From positions 1 to 64,000 of the forward strand of contig JAAZCQ010000017.1 of the NCBI GenBank assembly GCA_012513225.1: DNA of 64,000 nucleotides. Direction: 5' to 3'. The DNA comes from Erysipelotrichaceae bacterium. Its GTDB lineage: Bacteria; Bacillota_I; Bacilli_A; Erysipelotrichales; Erysipelotrichaceae. The translations under genes were made by a program, and so were the position numbers. Under the pieces are notes generated by a model that was not told where the DNA came from, did not search any database, and saw nothing but the letters and a program-made list of their open reading frames with translations. How positions within the stretch are numbered: the first letter of the stretch is position 1; the number at the start of each line of letters is the position of its first letter. Shown in pieces: positions 8,962 to 16,585 of the stretch.

Positions 8962-9648
8962 TTACTGTACTGAAACTTCAATATTTTTTTCTCCGAATTT
9001 TTCCATTAACATTTGTTTTATTTCATCTCTACTTTTACCATTTTTTTCTTGTGTTTTAATTAGTTTATATGCTTGAAATAATGCAGAAGGACCAATCTCC
9101 GAGCTAAAGTATCCAATACCTTGATTCCATGCAAGTAGCTCAAATACATCATCTAATATTGCACTATCAACTCCATAAATATATGCTTTTATAAGTTCTC
9201 TAGATGCTTGACGCATTCTTCCTGCACCAACCGCATTAGTCAAAGATAACAATAGTCGTGTTTCATATGGCAGTGTACGTTTTTCATCATTCCAAGTCAA
9301 ATTCCAAAAATTAGCAGTTATTTCACCAAGCTCCTCATCTATCATAGGAAAATTTAATAGGGCTAATGGCCTAAAAGGTGATTGTTCTATATCATCTTTT
9401 TTTTTAATTCTGTAAAAATAAACGTGAAAATCTCCTGAGTCAACCTTCTCTGTATAATGCTCAAACCCAATAGCTTTTAATGCCGCATAAAGAGGATGAG
9501 GCTCAAATGTTTGAATTATTTTTATCCCTTCTCCTTCAGGAGTGTTTTTTGCCATCTTTAGCAATCCAGGAAAAAAATTCCCCTGTAATTGTCTTACATC
9601 AACTGTTTTAAATTCTGAAATCTTATCTTTCCAATCTTCAAAGCTCAT
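8962..9648 (-). CDS. DUF2249 domain fused to a carboxymuconolactone-decarboxylase-like domain
   Basis: The 228-residue protein joins two domains. Residues about 10-80 are DUF2249 (TVDVRQLQG, then GIKIIQTFEPHPLY and GDFHVYFYR), a TusA-like fold often found in redox and nitrogen-oxide proteins. Residues about 105-205 align with the AhpD/CMD helical fold (YETRLLLSLTNAVGAG, then ELIKAYIYGV and AWNQGIGYFSSEIG). The CxxC pair and His used by peroxidase-type CMD proteins are absent, so a standard AhpD reaction is unlikely. An imperfect dyad lies upstream at 9699-9723. Function unknown. Confidence 0.7.
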   Translation of the reverse strand: MSFEDWKDKISEFKTVDVRQLQGNFFPGLLKMAKNTPEGEGIKIIQTFEPHPLYAALKAIGFEHYTEKVDSGDFHVYFYRIKKKDDIEQSPFRPLALLNFPMIDEELGEITANFWNLTWNDEKRTLPYETRLLLSLTNAVGAGRMRQASRELIKAYIYGVDSAILDDVFELLAWNQGIGYFSSEIGPSALFQAYKLIKTQEKNGKSRDEIKQMLMEKFGEKNIEVSVQ

Positions 9649-9698
9649 AATTATTCCCTTTCCATAATTAATAACACAATAATATTCAATTATAAAAT

Positions 9699-9723
9699 CT
9701 TAACTTAAATTGTGTTAGTTAAG
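9699..9723 (-). promoter_or_regulatory. Dyad upstream of the DUF2249-CMD gene, possible operator
   Basis: CTTAACT (9699-9705) pairs with AGTTAAG (9717-9723) about 50 bases upstream of the start codon. A partly overlapping dyad TTAGT-TAAG-ACTAA follows. The position suits a regulator site but no protein can be named. Confidence 0.3.
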
Positions 9724-9990
9724 ACTAACTGGTTATATATTATATTAAGCTTTAATAAAAATCAATAGTAGATTATTAGATAAAAAATACTATTTTCTTT
9801 AACATTTTTTTATACTAATTATAATCATATATAAAATATTAAAAAAAATAATCATATATTTATGAAAATTATAAATAATAGTGTATAGTTAAGAAACAAG
9901 AAATACTCTATTTTTCAAAAATGTTTATAATAATTTTCAAAGAATTAAATCAGTCTGTTTTTTTACTTAACTGTTGAAAGGAGAAAATCT
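9724..9990. other. AT-rich divergent intergenic region
   Basis: No gene is seen. It must hold the promoter of the lipoprotein at 9991, but the high AT content makes any single -10/-35 choice unreliable. Confidence 0.4.
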
Positions 9991-10599
9991 ATGTTAAAGA
10001 AAATAACAATTATTTTTTTATCACTTCTATTGGTAGCATGTTCAACTAAAACAACCACTACTTCAACTACTATTTCAAAAGATAAAGATGAAATAGTAAC
10101 TGAAAAAACTGAAAAGACTGAAGTTATTAAAGATAAAACCATAGTAATTCCTTTTGCGTTTTTTGAATCATTATCTCCTGCAGAATTTGATAGAGATGAT
10201 TTTGTGAATAATCTAAGTGAAGATATGGGAGTTGCTTTAAAAAGCTATGAAGTTACAGATGACTCAGTAACTTTAATAATTGATGGAAAAGAACACGCAG
10301 AAGCTATGAAAACTCTTAAAGAAGGCTATGACGAAAGCTTTAAAGACTTATTAGAAGAAAATGACTATGGATTTGTAAGTATTAATTATGATGAAAAAAT
10401 AACAAAATTCATTATTGAAGTAGAAGGTAATGAAGTATCTTATGCAGCAAACTTTATATCTATTCTTTTCTATTATTATGGTGCAATCTATCAAATGTAT
10501 GACGGTATTCCTCAAGATGAAATAAAAGTTCAAATAGATTTTGTAAATAGTTCTGGTGATATTTTAAAACAATGGGATTCTAGCACTCTTAAATATTAA
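9991..10599 (+). CDS. Lipoprotein of unknown function
   Basis: The 202-residue protein has a lipoprotein signal ending in LLVAC, nearly the same leader as the broken lipoprotein gene at 7190 (MLKK-x-x-T, LLVACS). A Thr/Lys/Glu-rich linker covers about residues 20-45. The remaining 155 residues are a mixed alpha/beta domain I cannot assign. AAAGGAG lies before the ATG. A palindromic terminator follows at 10625-10649. Confidence 0.75.
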   Translation: MLKKITIIFLSLLLVACSTKTTTTSTTISKDKDEIVTEKTEKTEVIKDKTIVIPFAFFESLSPAEFDRDDFVNNLSEDMGVALKSYEVTDDSVTLIIDGKEHAEAMKTLKEGYDESFKDLLEENDYGFVSINYDEKITKFIIEVEGNEVSYAANFISILFYYYGAIYQMYDGIPQDEIKVQIDFVNSSGDILKQWDSSTLKY

Positions 10600-10624
10600 T
10601 CTTAATAAAACAACAATTCATACT

Positions 10625-10649
10625 AAAAAAGCTCAAGTTGAGCTTTTTT
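10625..10649 (+). terminator. Bidirectional terminator between convergent genes
   Basis: AAAAAAGCTC (10625-10634) and GAGCTTTTTT (10640-10649) form a perfect stem with A and T runs on either side, serving both the lipoprotein gene and the facing minus-strand gene. Confidence 0.85.
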
Positions 10650-10658
10650 AAATTCATA

Positions 10659-10955
10659 TTATAGTTTATTTTTTAAATCTTTTATAGCACTACTTACATT
10701 GCCTTTTAATTCTTCTGCTTTTAACATTGCCTTGTCTGTTACATCTTTACTAACTTTTTTAATTTCTTCTGCATTTACTTTAGTATCAGTTGCTTTTTTA
10801 GTTAAATCTTCCACTTTATCTTTAACATCTTCAAACTTATCTTTAGCTTCTTCAACTAAATCTTTTATTTCTTTATTATCTACAAGGCCTTCTGTTTTAT
10901 CTTTTAAATCATTAATTCCTGTTGATAATTTATCAAAAATTTCTTTATTATTCAT
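10659..10955 (-). CDS. Small charged coiled-coil protein (YtxH/apolipophorin-like)
   Basis: The 98-residue protein is almost entirely Lys/Glu/Asp-rich amphipathic helix with heptad-like spacing (DKTEGLVD, KDKVEDLTKKATDTK). It has no cysteine and no membrane helix. Such proteins are often annotated as YtxH-like or late-embryogenesis-like stress proteins. A GAAAG site precedes the ATG. It stands alone between two terminated genes. Composition, not a conserved motif, drives the call. Confidence 0.65.
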   Translation of the reverse strand: MNNKEIFDKLSTGINDLKDKTEGLVDNKEIKDLVEEAKDKFEDVKDKVEDLTKKATDTKVNAEEIKKVSKDVTDKAMLKAEELKGNVSSAIKDLKNKL

Positions 10956-11033
10956 TTTCTTCCTCTTTCTACAAAGATAATATCATTATTAAAACATAAA
11001 GTTATACTAATATACTTTTAAAAAAAGATTGTA

Positions 11034-11705
11034 TTAACTATACAATCCAAAATATTCAATAATACTATTATAGTAATCATTTGATAGATTTTCTAAATAT
11101 TCATCATCATCAATTAAATAATTAGAAACTACTATTGTAGGAGAATTTGCTTTTTCTAGTAGTGTTAATGTCTTTTCATCTTTTATATCTGTATCTATAT
11201 CTTCTTTTTCTATATGATACACACTATCTCTTATTTCTATTAAGTAATAATAATATGAATTAACATTTCTTTTTGAATCTCTTAATTGTTTTTCTAATAA
11301 CTCACATATTTTTAGGCTTTCTCTATTAAGATAATTTATCATAGGATAGATCTCAAATACTTCATTAGAATCTTCACTTTGAATACTTAATACTAAGTTA
11401 GGGTTGATATTATTAATAATATCAACCTTTTCCTCCATATACATTATTTTATTATCTTGATTTAAAATAATTATTTCATAATTATTATCATTATTAAATC
11501 TTTTTTTTATAAATTTAACCAATTTTAAATTAAGCAGATTTTCTTCATTATTTTCTTGAATACTTGTACCAAATTCTAATATTACTAAATGCTTATTTTC
11601 ATCTTTAATACTAAATTGAGTGTTTATTACTACAATACTTATAGATAATAAAACTACTAGAATCTGCAATATATTATATCTTTTTTTCCACATATTTATT
11701 TTCAT
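11034..11705 (-). CDS. Membrane-anchored, degenerate N-acetylmuramoyl-L-alanine amidase-like protein
   Basis: A single N-terminal membrane helix (about residues 10-30) precedes a domain whose strand pattern follows Amidase_3. LVILEFGTS sits where the family has its DPGHGG; NLLNLKLVKFIKKR matches the NL-x-IA helix; IINNINPNLVLSIQSED matches the ANxxxADLFISIHAN segment; and SPTIVVSNYLIDDDEYL matches the PAVLVExGFLSN segment. The zinc histidines and the catalytic Glu are replaced (H to F, H to Q, E to S), so hydrolysis of peptidoglycan is not expected. The start overlaps the HAD gene by 32 bases; an in-frame ATG at 11693 is an alternative start. Confidence 0.55.
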   Translation of the reverse strand: MKINMWKKRYNILQILVVLLSISIVVINTQFSIKDENKHLVILEFGTSIQENNEENLLNLKLVKFIKKRFNNDNNYEIIILNQDNKIMYMEEKVDIINNINPNLVLSIQSEDSNEVFEIYPMINYLNRESLKICELLEKQLRDSKRNVNSYYYYLIEIRDSVYHIEKEDIDTDIKDEKTLTLLEKANSPTIVVSNYLIDDDEYLENLSNDYYNSIIEYFGLYS

Positions 11706-12528
11706 CTAGTGCTTCATCAAATGACATATAACTTAATATTTTCTTTACTAAGTTTTCCATTTCTTTTTCAGCTTCATAATTAGCTTCACACATGAAGTTT
11801 GCTCTACCCTTATCAACTAAAGATTTTGAAGTCTTATAAGTTTTTTCATTTGCAGGATTAAATACTGCAATGCTTTTTCCACCATACTCTTTTACAAGTT
11901 TCATACAAGGAACATCAGTCATTCCATCCCCTATATATATCATTCTTTTAAAAGGTATTGGTCTTTTACTATCTTCTGTATATTCATTTAATGCATCATC
12001 TTCATATTCATCTAATATTTGTTTATTAATTCTAAATATATATTGTGTTTTAGTTGTATAGTTAACTACCAAGGAAGGCCATTTTGCAACATTATTTACA
12101 TCATAATAATATCTACAAGCGTAAACTTTTCTAAAATGTTTTGAAATACTTGTTCCATCAATTATTTCTTTCATTCCACTAGAAATTATATAATGTTCAA
12201 TCTCTAGCCCTAACTCTTTTCCTATTTCATTAATTCTATCAAACCAAGTAATTACACCAGGAAAAAATTCTATATCTTTTCCTAGTATTTCAAAGTCTTC
12301 TTTTCTTATAGGTCTATTAGCGCTCTCACTTTTTTTAAGTAACATATATAAATATGCGAGAATACCATCCATGTTATTATCTATTTTTAGTTTTGTAACC
12401 TCTGACCAAAAATCCCCAGGATTTTCATAACCTAGTTCAGAAATTAAACTATACTCTTGCATATCTTTATATGTAAGAGTTTTATCAAAATCATACATTA
12501 TTGCAACACGATTTTTCTTTTGATACAT
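11674..12528 (-). CDS. HAD-family phosphatase
   Basis: The 284-residue cytoplasmic protein has the HAD motifs in order: DFDKTLT near residue 13 (nucleophile Asp), the IISSG motif II near residue 115, and GDGMTDVPC near residue 212 for Mg2+ binding. An alpha-helical cap lies between motifs I and II, as in the phosphoserine-phosphatase-like branch. The substrate is unknown. AGAGG precedes the ATG, which lies immediately after the pepV stop, so it is probably co-transcribed with pepV. Confidence 0.82.
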   Translation of the reverse strand: MYQKKNRVAIMYDFDKTLTYKDMQEYSLISELGYENPGDFWSEVTKLKIDNNMDGILAYLYMLLKKSESANRPIRKEDFEILGKDIEFFPGVITWFDRINEIGKELGLEIEHYIISSGMKEIIDGTSISKHFRKVYACRYYYDVNNVAKWPSLVVNYTTKTQYIFRINKQILDEYEDDALNEYTEDSKRPIPFKRMIYIGDGMTDVPCMKLVKEYGGKSIAVFNPANEKTYKTSKSLVDKGRANFMCEANYEAEKEMENLVKKILSYMSFDEALDENKYVEKKI

Positions 12529-12529
12529 A

Positions 12530-13885
12530 TTAAACCTCTAGTAAATTCTTAATTGCTTCAACATATATTTCAGTTTGAAGCTTTAATTCTTCAATTGGTA
12601 AAAATTCATTTGCATCATGTATATGATAATCTACATCAGGAAAACCACATCCAAATGCAATACAATTATTTATACCTTTTGCATAAGTTCCTCCACCCAT
12701 AGTCATAGGTTGACTATCATTATCATTAGTAACACTTCTATAAGCTTTTACTAATGCTGAAACTAATGGACTATCAACTTGAAAGAATAATGGTTCCCCT
12801 ACATGTACAACTTCAATATATCCATTTTCACTATCAAGATATTTATCAACTAATTCTAAAATTTGTTTAGCAGTATATGTTACAGGGTATCTAATATCTA
12901 TTGAACCACTAATAACTCCATCTTCCATTTTAATAATACCGTTATTTAAAGTAAGACTTCCATATTGATCAGATATTTTTAAACCTAAACCTTCTCCATC
13001 ATTATTGATGCCTATATGACTTAAATAATAATCTACAAATGGATCTTGGAATCCAGCTTGTTTTAATCCATTTAATAAATGGCTTATTGCATTAACTCCA
13101 AGACTAGGACGACTCGCATGAGCAGCTACTCCCTTAACATTAATAACCACATCATTATTATCTTCTTCAATACTATATTTTATGTTTAAATTATTAAAAT
13201 AATCTTGAAGTTTCTTACAGCTATAAGAATTCTTTTCTATTTTAATAGTGCAATCATCGCAAACAATATTTACTGTATGACCACCTTGTATATCTTTTAT
13301 TTTAGTGTTTTTTGAATAAAAACGACCACCAAAGCTTCCTTTTTCTCCAAATACACCAGGGAAGTTTCCATCTGGAGTAAATCCTAAATCAATATGCCCT
13401 TCTTTTTCTACATAATGCTTTAAGCATAAAGATCCACTCTCTTCATTTGTACCAAGAATTAAACGAACTCTTTTATTTAAAGGTATTCCTAAATCTTTGA
13501 TAATTTTTAATGCATACATACTAGCAATAGCAGCACCCTTATCATCACTAACTCCTCTACCATACATAACATTATCTTTAATTGTTAATTCAAAAGGATT
13601 AGTGTTCCATCCATCCCCAACAGGAACAACATCTAAGTGTGCTAGGACTCCAACAAGTTGTTCTCCTTCACCTATTTCTGCATAACCTGCATAATTATCT
13701 ATATTTTTAGTTTTAAACCCCAAATTATCACATTGTAAAAGTGCTTCATCTAGTGCTTTTTTTGGACCAATTCCAAAAGGAGCATTTTCTTGTGCTTCAC
13801 CCATTGTTGAATCTATTGAAATTAGCTTAGCAAGATCATCAATCATACTTTGTTCATATTTAGCGATGAGTTGTTTAACATCCAT
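12530..13885 (-). CDS. pepV: M20-family dipeptidase (PepV / Sapep)
   Basis: The 451-residue protein is a metal-dependent dipeptidase. It shows the M20 signature LVGVLAHLDVVPVGDGW (metal His and catalytic Asp), YGRGVSDDKGAA (bridging Asp), the catalytic Glu pair in GTNEESGS and GFTPDGNFPG, with a dimer/lid domain in the middle and the last metal His in DVDYHIHDANE. The length matches PepV. AGGAGG marks the start. It lies downstream of exoA on the minus strand, separated by about 57 bases. It should release amino acids from dipeptides in the cytoplasm. Confidence 0.92.
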   Translation of the reverse strand: MDVKQLIAKYEQSMIDDLAKLISIDSTMGEAQENAPFGIGPKKALDEALLQCDNLGFKTKNIDNYAGYAEIGEGEQLVGVLAHLDVVPVGDGWNTNPFELTIKDNVMYGRGVSDDKGAAIASMYALKIIKDLGIPLNKRVRLILGTNEESGSLCLKHYVEKEGHIDLGFTPDGNFPGVFGEKGSFGGRFYSKNTKIKDIQGGHTVNIVCDDCTIKIEKNSYSCKKLQDYFNNLNIKYSIEEDNNDVVINVKGVAAHASRPSLGVNAISHLLNGLKQAGFQDPFVDYYLSHIGINNDGEGLGLKISDQYGSLTLNNGIIKMEDGVISGSIDIRYPVTYTAKQILELVDKYLDSENGYIEVVHVGEPLFFQVDSPLVSALVKAYRSVTNDNDSQPMTMGGGTYAKGINNCIAFGCGFPDVDYHIHDANEFLPIEELKLQTEIYVEAIKNLLEV

Positions 13886-13942
13886 GTTATCTACCTCCTA
13901 ATATTTGTATCTAGTTTATCATGTTTTACTATAAAAAGTTTA

Positions 13943-14695
13943 TTAAAGATTTATTTCAAGACTTACAGGACAATGGTCAGATCCAAATATTTCATTATAA
14001 ATCTTTGCGTCTATTACTTTTTCCATTATTCTATTTGAAACTAAAAAATAATCAATACGCCAACCAGCATTATTTGCTCTAGCATTAAATCTATATGACC
14101 ACCAACTATATTCAACTTTTTCAGGATATAAGGTTCTATATGTATCATTAAACCCTGCATTTAATAATTCTGTAAATTTCGCTCTTTCCTCATCACTAAA
14201 ACCAGCATTTTTTCTATTAGTTTTTGGATTTTTTAAATCTATTTCATTATGAGCTACATTAAGATCTCCACAATATATAACAGGTTTAATATCATCAAGA
14301 CTTTTTAAATAACTCCTAAGTTGATCTTCCCATTCCATTCTATAATCTAATCTAAGTAATTTTTCTTTAGAATTAGGAACATAGGCATTAACAAAATAAA
14401 AATCATCATATTCTAAAGTAATAACTCTTCCTTCATCATTATGTATATTAAGTTCAAAGTCATATGAAACACTTAATGGTTCTTTTTTTGTAAAGATAGC
14501 AGTACCTGAATAACCTTTTTTATTAGCACTATGAAAATATTGATGATATCCAGGTAATTCAAGTTCTAATTGATCAGGTTGCATCTTTGTTTCTTGTATT
14601 GCAAAAATATCCGCATCAATCTCATTAAAGAAATCTAAAAACCCCTTATTTACTGCAGCTCTTAAGCCATTCACATTCCACGAAATTAATCTCAC
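13943..14695 (-). CDS. exoA: Exodeoxyribonuclease III (AP endonuclease)
   Basis: The GTG at 14695 is taken as the start: AAGGAG lies 9 bases upstream and the GTG overlaps the TGA of the preceding peptidase gene by 4 bases (GTGA), a typical coupled junction. It gives 250 residues, the normal ExoA size; an ATG at 14728 would add 11 residues with no ribosome site. Motifs of the EEP nuclease fold are complete: SWNVNGLRA, IQETKM (metal Glu), YCGDLNVAH (catalytic Asp/Asn) and GSDHCPV (catalytic His). It cleaves at abasic sites in base excision repair. Confidence 0.95.
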   Translation of the reverse strand: MRLISWNVNGLRAAVNKGFLDFFNEIDADIFAIQETKMQPDQLELELPGYHQYFHSANKKGYSGTAIFTKKEPLSVSYDFELNIHNDEGRVITLEYDDFYFVNAYVPNSKEKLLRLDYRMEWEDQLRSYLKSLDDIKPVIYCGDLNVAHNEIDLKNPKTNRKNAGFSDEERAKFTELLNAGFNDTYRTLYPEKVEYSWWSYRFNARANNAGWRIDYFLVSNRIMEKVIDAKIYNEIFGSDHCPVSLEINL

Positions 14696-16476
14696 TTTTT
14701 TATACTCCTTGTCTGTAGTCTTAACCATGTTTTTTCTTTACTATCAAGATACGGACTGATTTTTTCATAAACCATTTTATGATAATTATTTAATGTATCT
14801 ATTTCTTCATAAGTCATATACTTAGGATCAACAGCATCTAAATCAATAGGACAATATGTCATAGTCTCAAAATACATAAATTGGCCATATTCATTTTTAA
14901 CTCCATTTAATGCTAATAATTCATTTTCAATTCTAATACCTAATTTATTAGGCATATAAACTCCAGGTTCATTAGTTACTATCATACCTTCCTCAATTAC
15001 TGTTGGATTTTTTGATTTCCCCCATCCAATACTTTGAGGACCCTCATGAACTGACATAACATAACCTACACCATGTCCAGTTCCACATTGATAATCTATA
15101 TCTTCATTCCATAATGGTCCTCTTGCAAGAATATCTAAATTTATACCTGTTGTTCCATGTAAAAATTTTGCTCTTGAAAGAGATAACATTCCTCTTAATA
15201 CAAGTGTATATAACTTCTTTTCTTCATCAGTTATTTTCCCTAAAACAATAGTTCTAGTAATATCTGTAGTTCCATCATAATAAGTTCCACCACTATCTAC
15301 TAATAAGAATCCCTCATTATTTAAAGTTGCATTACTTTCATTTGTTGCACTATAATGCATCATCGCAGCATTTTCTTTATATGCACTAATAGTATTAAAA
15401 CTTAAAGAAATAAATCCATCTTGTTCTCTTCTTAACTCTTCAAGTTTATCCGCAACTGAAATTTCACTCATTATTTCTTTTCCAATATTATTTTTTACGT
15501 AACAAATAAACTTAGTCATTGCAACACCATCTTTAATATGACAATTTCTAAGATTCTTTATTTGTACCTTATTTTTAATAGCTCTATATAAACCAGCAGG
15601 ATTTACATTATCGACTATTTCATTTGTATCATCAATTAAGCTATATAAATAAGAATTCAATCTTGTTTTATCTACACTTACTTTTTTATTTTTTAAACTT
15701 CTTAAATCATTTTCTATATCATTATAGTTTTTAATTAAAACATTGTTTTTATTTAATTCTTTTGTAATCCTATTATCTAATTTATTTATATCAATATATA
15801 AAGAAACTTCATCATTATCTATAAGTGCATAACTATATGCAATTGGTGTATGTAAAACATCATTTCCTCTAATATTAAATAACCAATTTACATCTTCTAA
15901 AACACTAAAAACTAATGTAGAAATATCCATATTTTTCATTTCTTTTTTTATTTTAGTTAACTTACTAGTTATATTTTCTCCAGTATATTTATCTAATAAA
16001 AAGAAACATTTATCTTTTGGCATTTCTGGTCTATCAATCCAGATTTCTTGTATTAGATCTTTATCTAAACTTATAGTGCCATTTTTCCCTTTTATTAATG
16101 TAGCCAATCTATCTTTCATATTTTGATTAACCACTTTTCCATCAAAACCTAAAACACCATCTTTAGGAAGCTTACTCACTATAAATTGTTCAAAAGTAAT
16201 TACTCCTAAATTTCTTTGTTTATATAATTTAATTCCTGTATTTTTCAACTGTTTCTCAGCTTGAATGAAATATCTACCATCAGTCCATAATCCAGCTTCT
16301 TTTTGTGTTACTACAACAACTCCTGCAGAACCCGTAAATCCTGATATAAATTCCCTACATTTGAAGTAATTTGCAACATACTCACTCATATGATCATCAT
16401 CAGTTGGAATGTAATAAATATCTATATTATTTTCTTTCATCAATTTTCTTAATGTCTTAATTCTATCTTTTATCAT
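14692..16476 (-). CDS. pepP: Xaa-Pro aminopeptidase, M24B family (long form)
   Basis: The 594-residue protein has two creatinase-like N-terminal domains (about 1-300), a pita-bread M24 catalytic domain (about 305-530) and a short C-terminal extension, the layout of long aminopeptidase P enzymes. Metal ligands are visible in LVDSGGTYYDGTTDITRT (two Asp), GTGHGVGYVMSVHEGP (His), VTNEPGVY (Glu) and IRIENEL (Glu). It removes N-terminal residues that precede proline, in the cytoplasm. GCGAGGTG precedes the ATG. It is coupled to exoA by a 4-base overlap. Confidence 0.92.
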   Translation of the reverse strand: MIKDRIKTLRKLMKENNIDIYYIPTDDDHMSEYVANYFKCREFISGFTGSAGVVVVTQKEAGLWTDGRYFIQAEKQLKNTGIKLYKQRNLGVITFEQFIVSKLPKDGVLGFDGKVVNQNMKDRLATLIKGKNGTISLDKDLIQEIWIDRPEMPKDKCFFLLDKYTGENITSKLTKIKKEMKNMDISTLVFSVLEDVNWLFNIRGNDVLHTPIAYSYALIDNDEVSLYIDINKLDNRITKELNKNNVLIKNYNDIENDLRSLKNKKVSVDKTRLNSYLYSLIDDTNEIVDNVNPAGLYRAIKNKVQIKNLRNCHIKDGVAMTKFICYVKNNIGKEIMSEISVADKLEELRREQDGFISLSFNTISAYKENAAMMHYSATNESNATLNNEGFLLVDSGGTYYDGTTDITRTIVLGKITDEEKKLYTLVLRGMLSLSRAKFLHGTTGINLDILARGPLWNEDIDYQCGTGHGVGYVMSVHEGPQSIGWGKSKNPTVIEEGMIVTNEPGVYMPNKLGIRIENELLALNGVKNEYGQFMYFETMTYCPIDLDAVDPKYMTYEEIDTLNNYHKMVYEKISPYLDSKEKTWLRLQTRSIKK

Positions 16477-16585
16477 AATTTCACCTCGCTATCTATTATA
16501 TGCTTTTTCATGTATTTTTCATACTGCTTTGATTGATTACAAAGGTGTTTTGGGTTATGCTTTTAGTATTATCAAGGAGTAAATC

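Noticed and set aside
10699-10980. Plus-strand 93-codon frame
   Set aside because: It is the complement of the Lys/Glu-rich coiled-coil gene, which explains its Ser/Leu-rich makeup.
11034-11705. Active cell-wall amidase
   Set aside because: The residues expected to bind zinc and catalyse are replaced, so only the fold is suggested.
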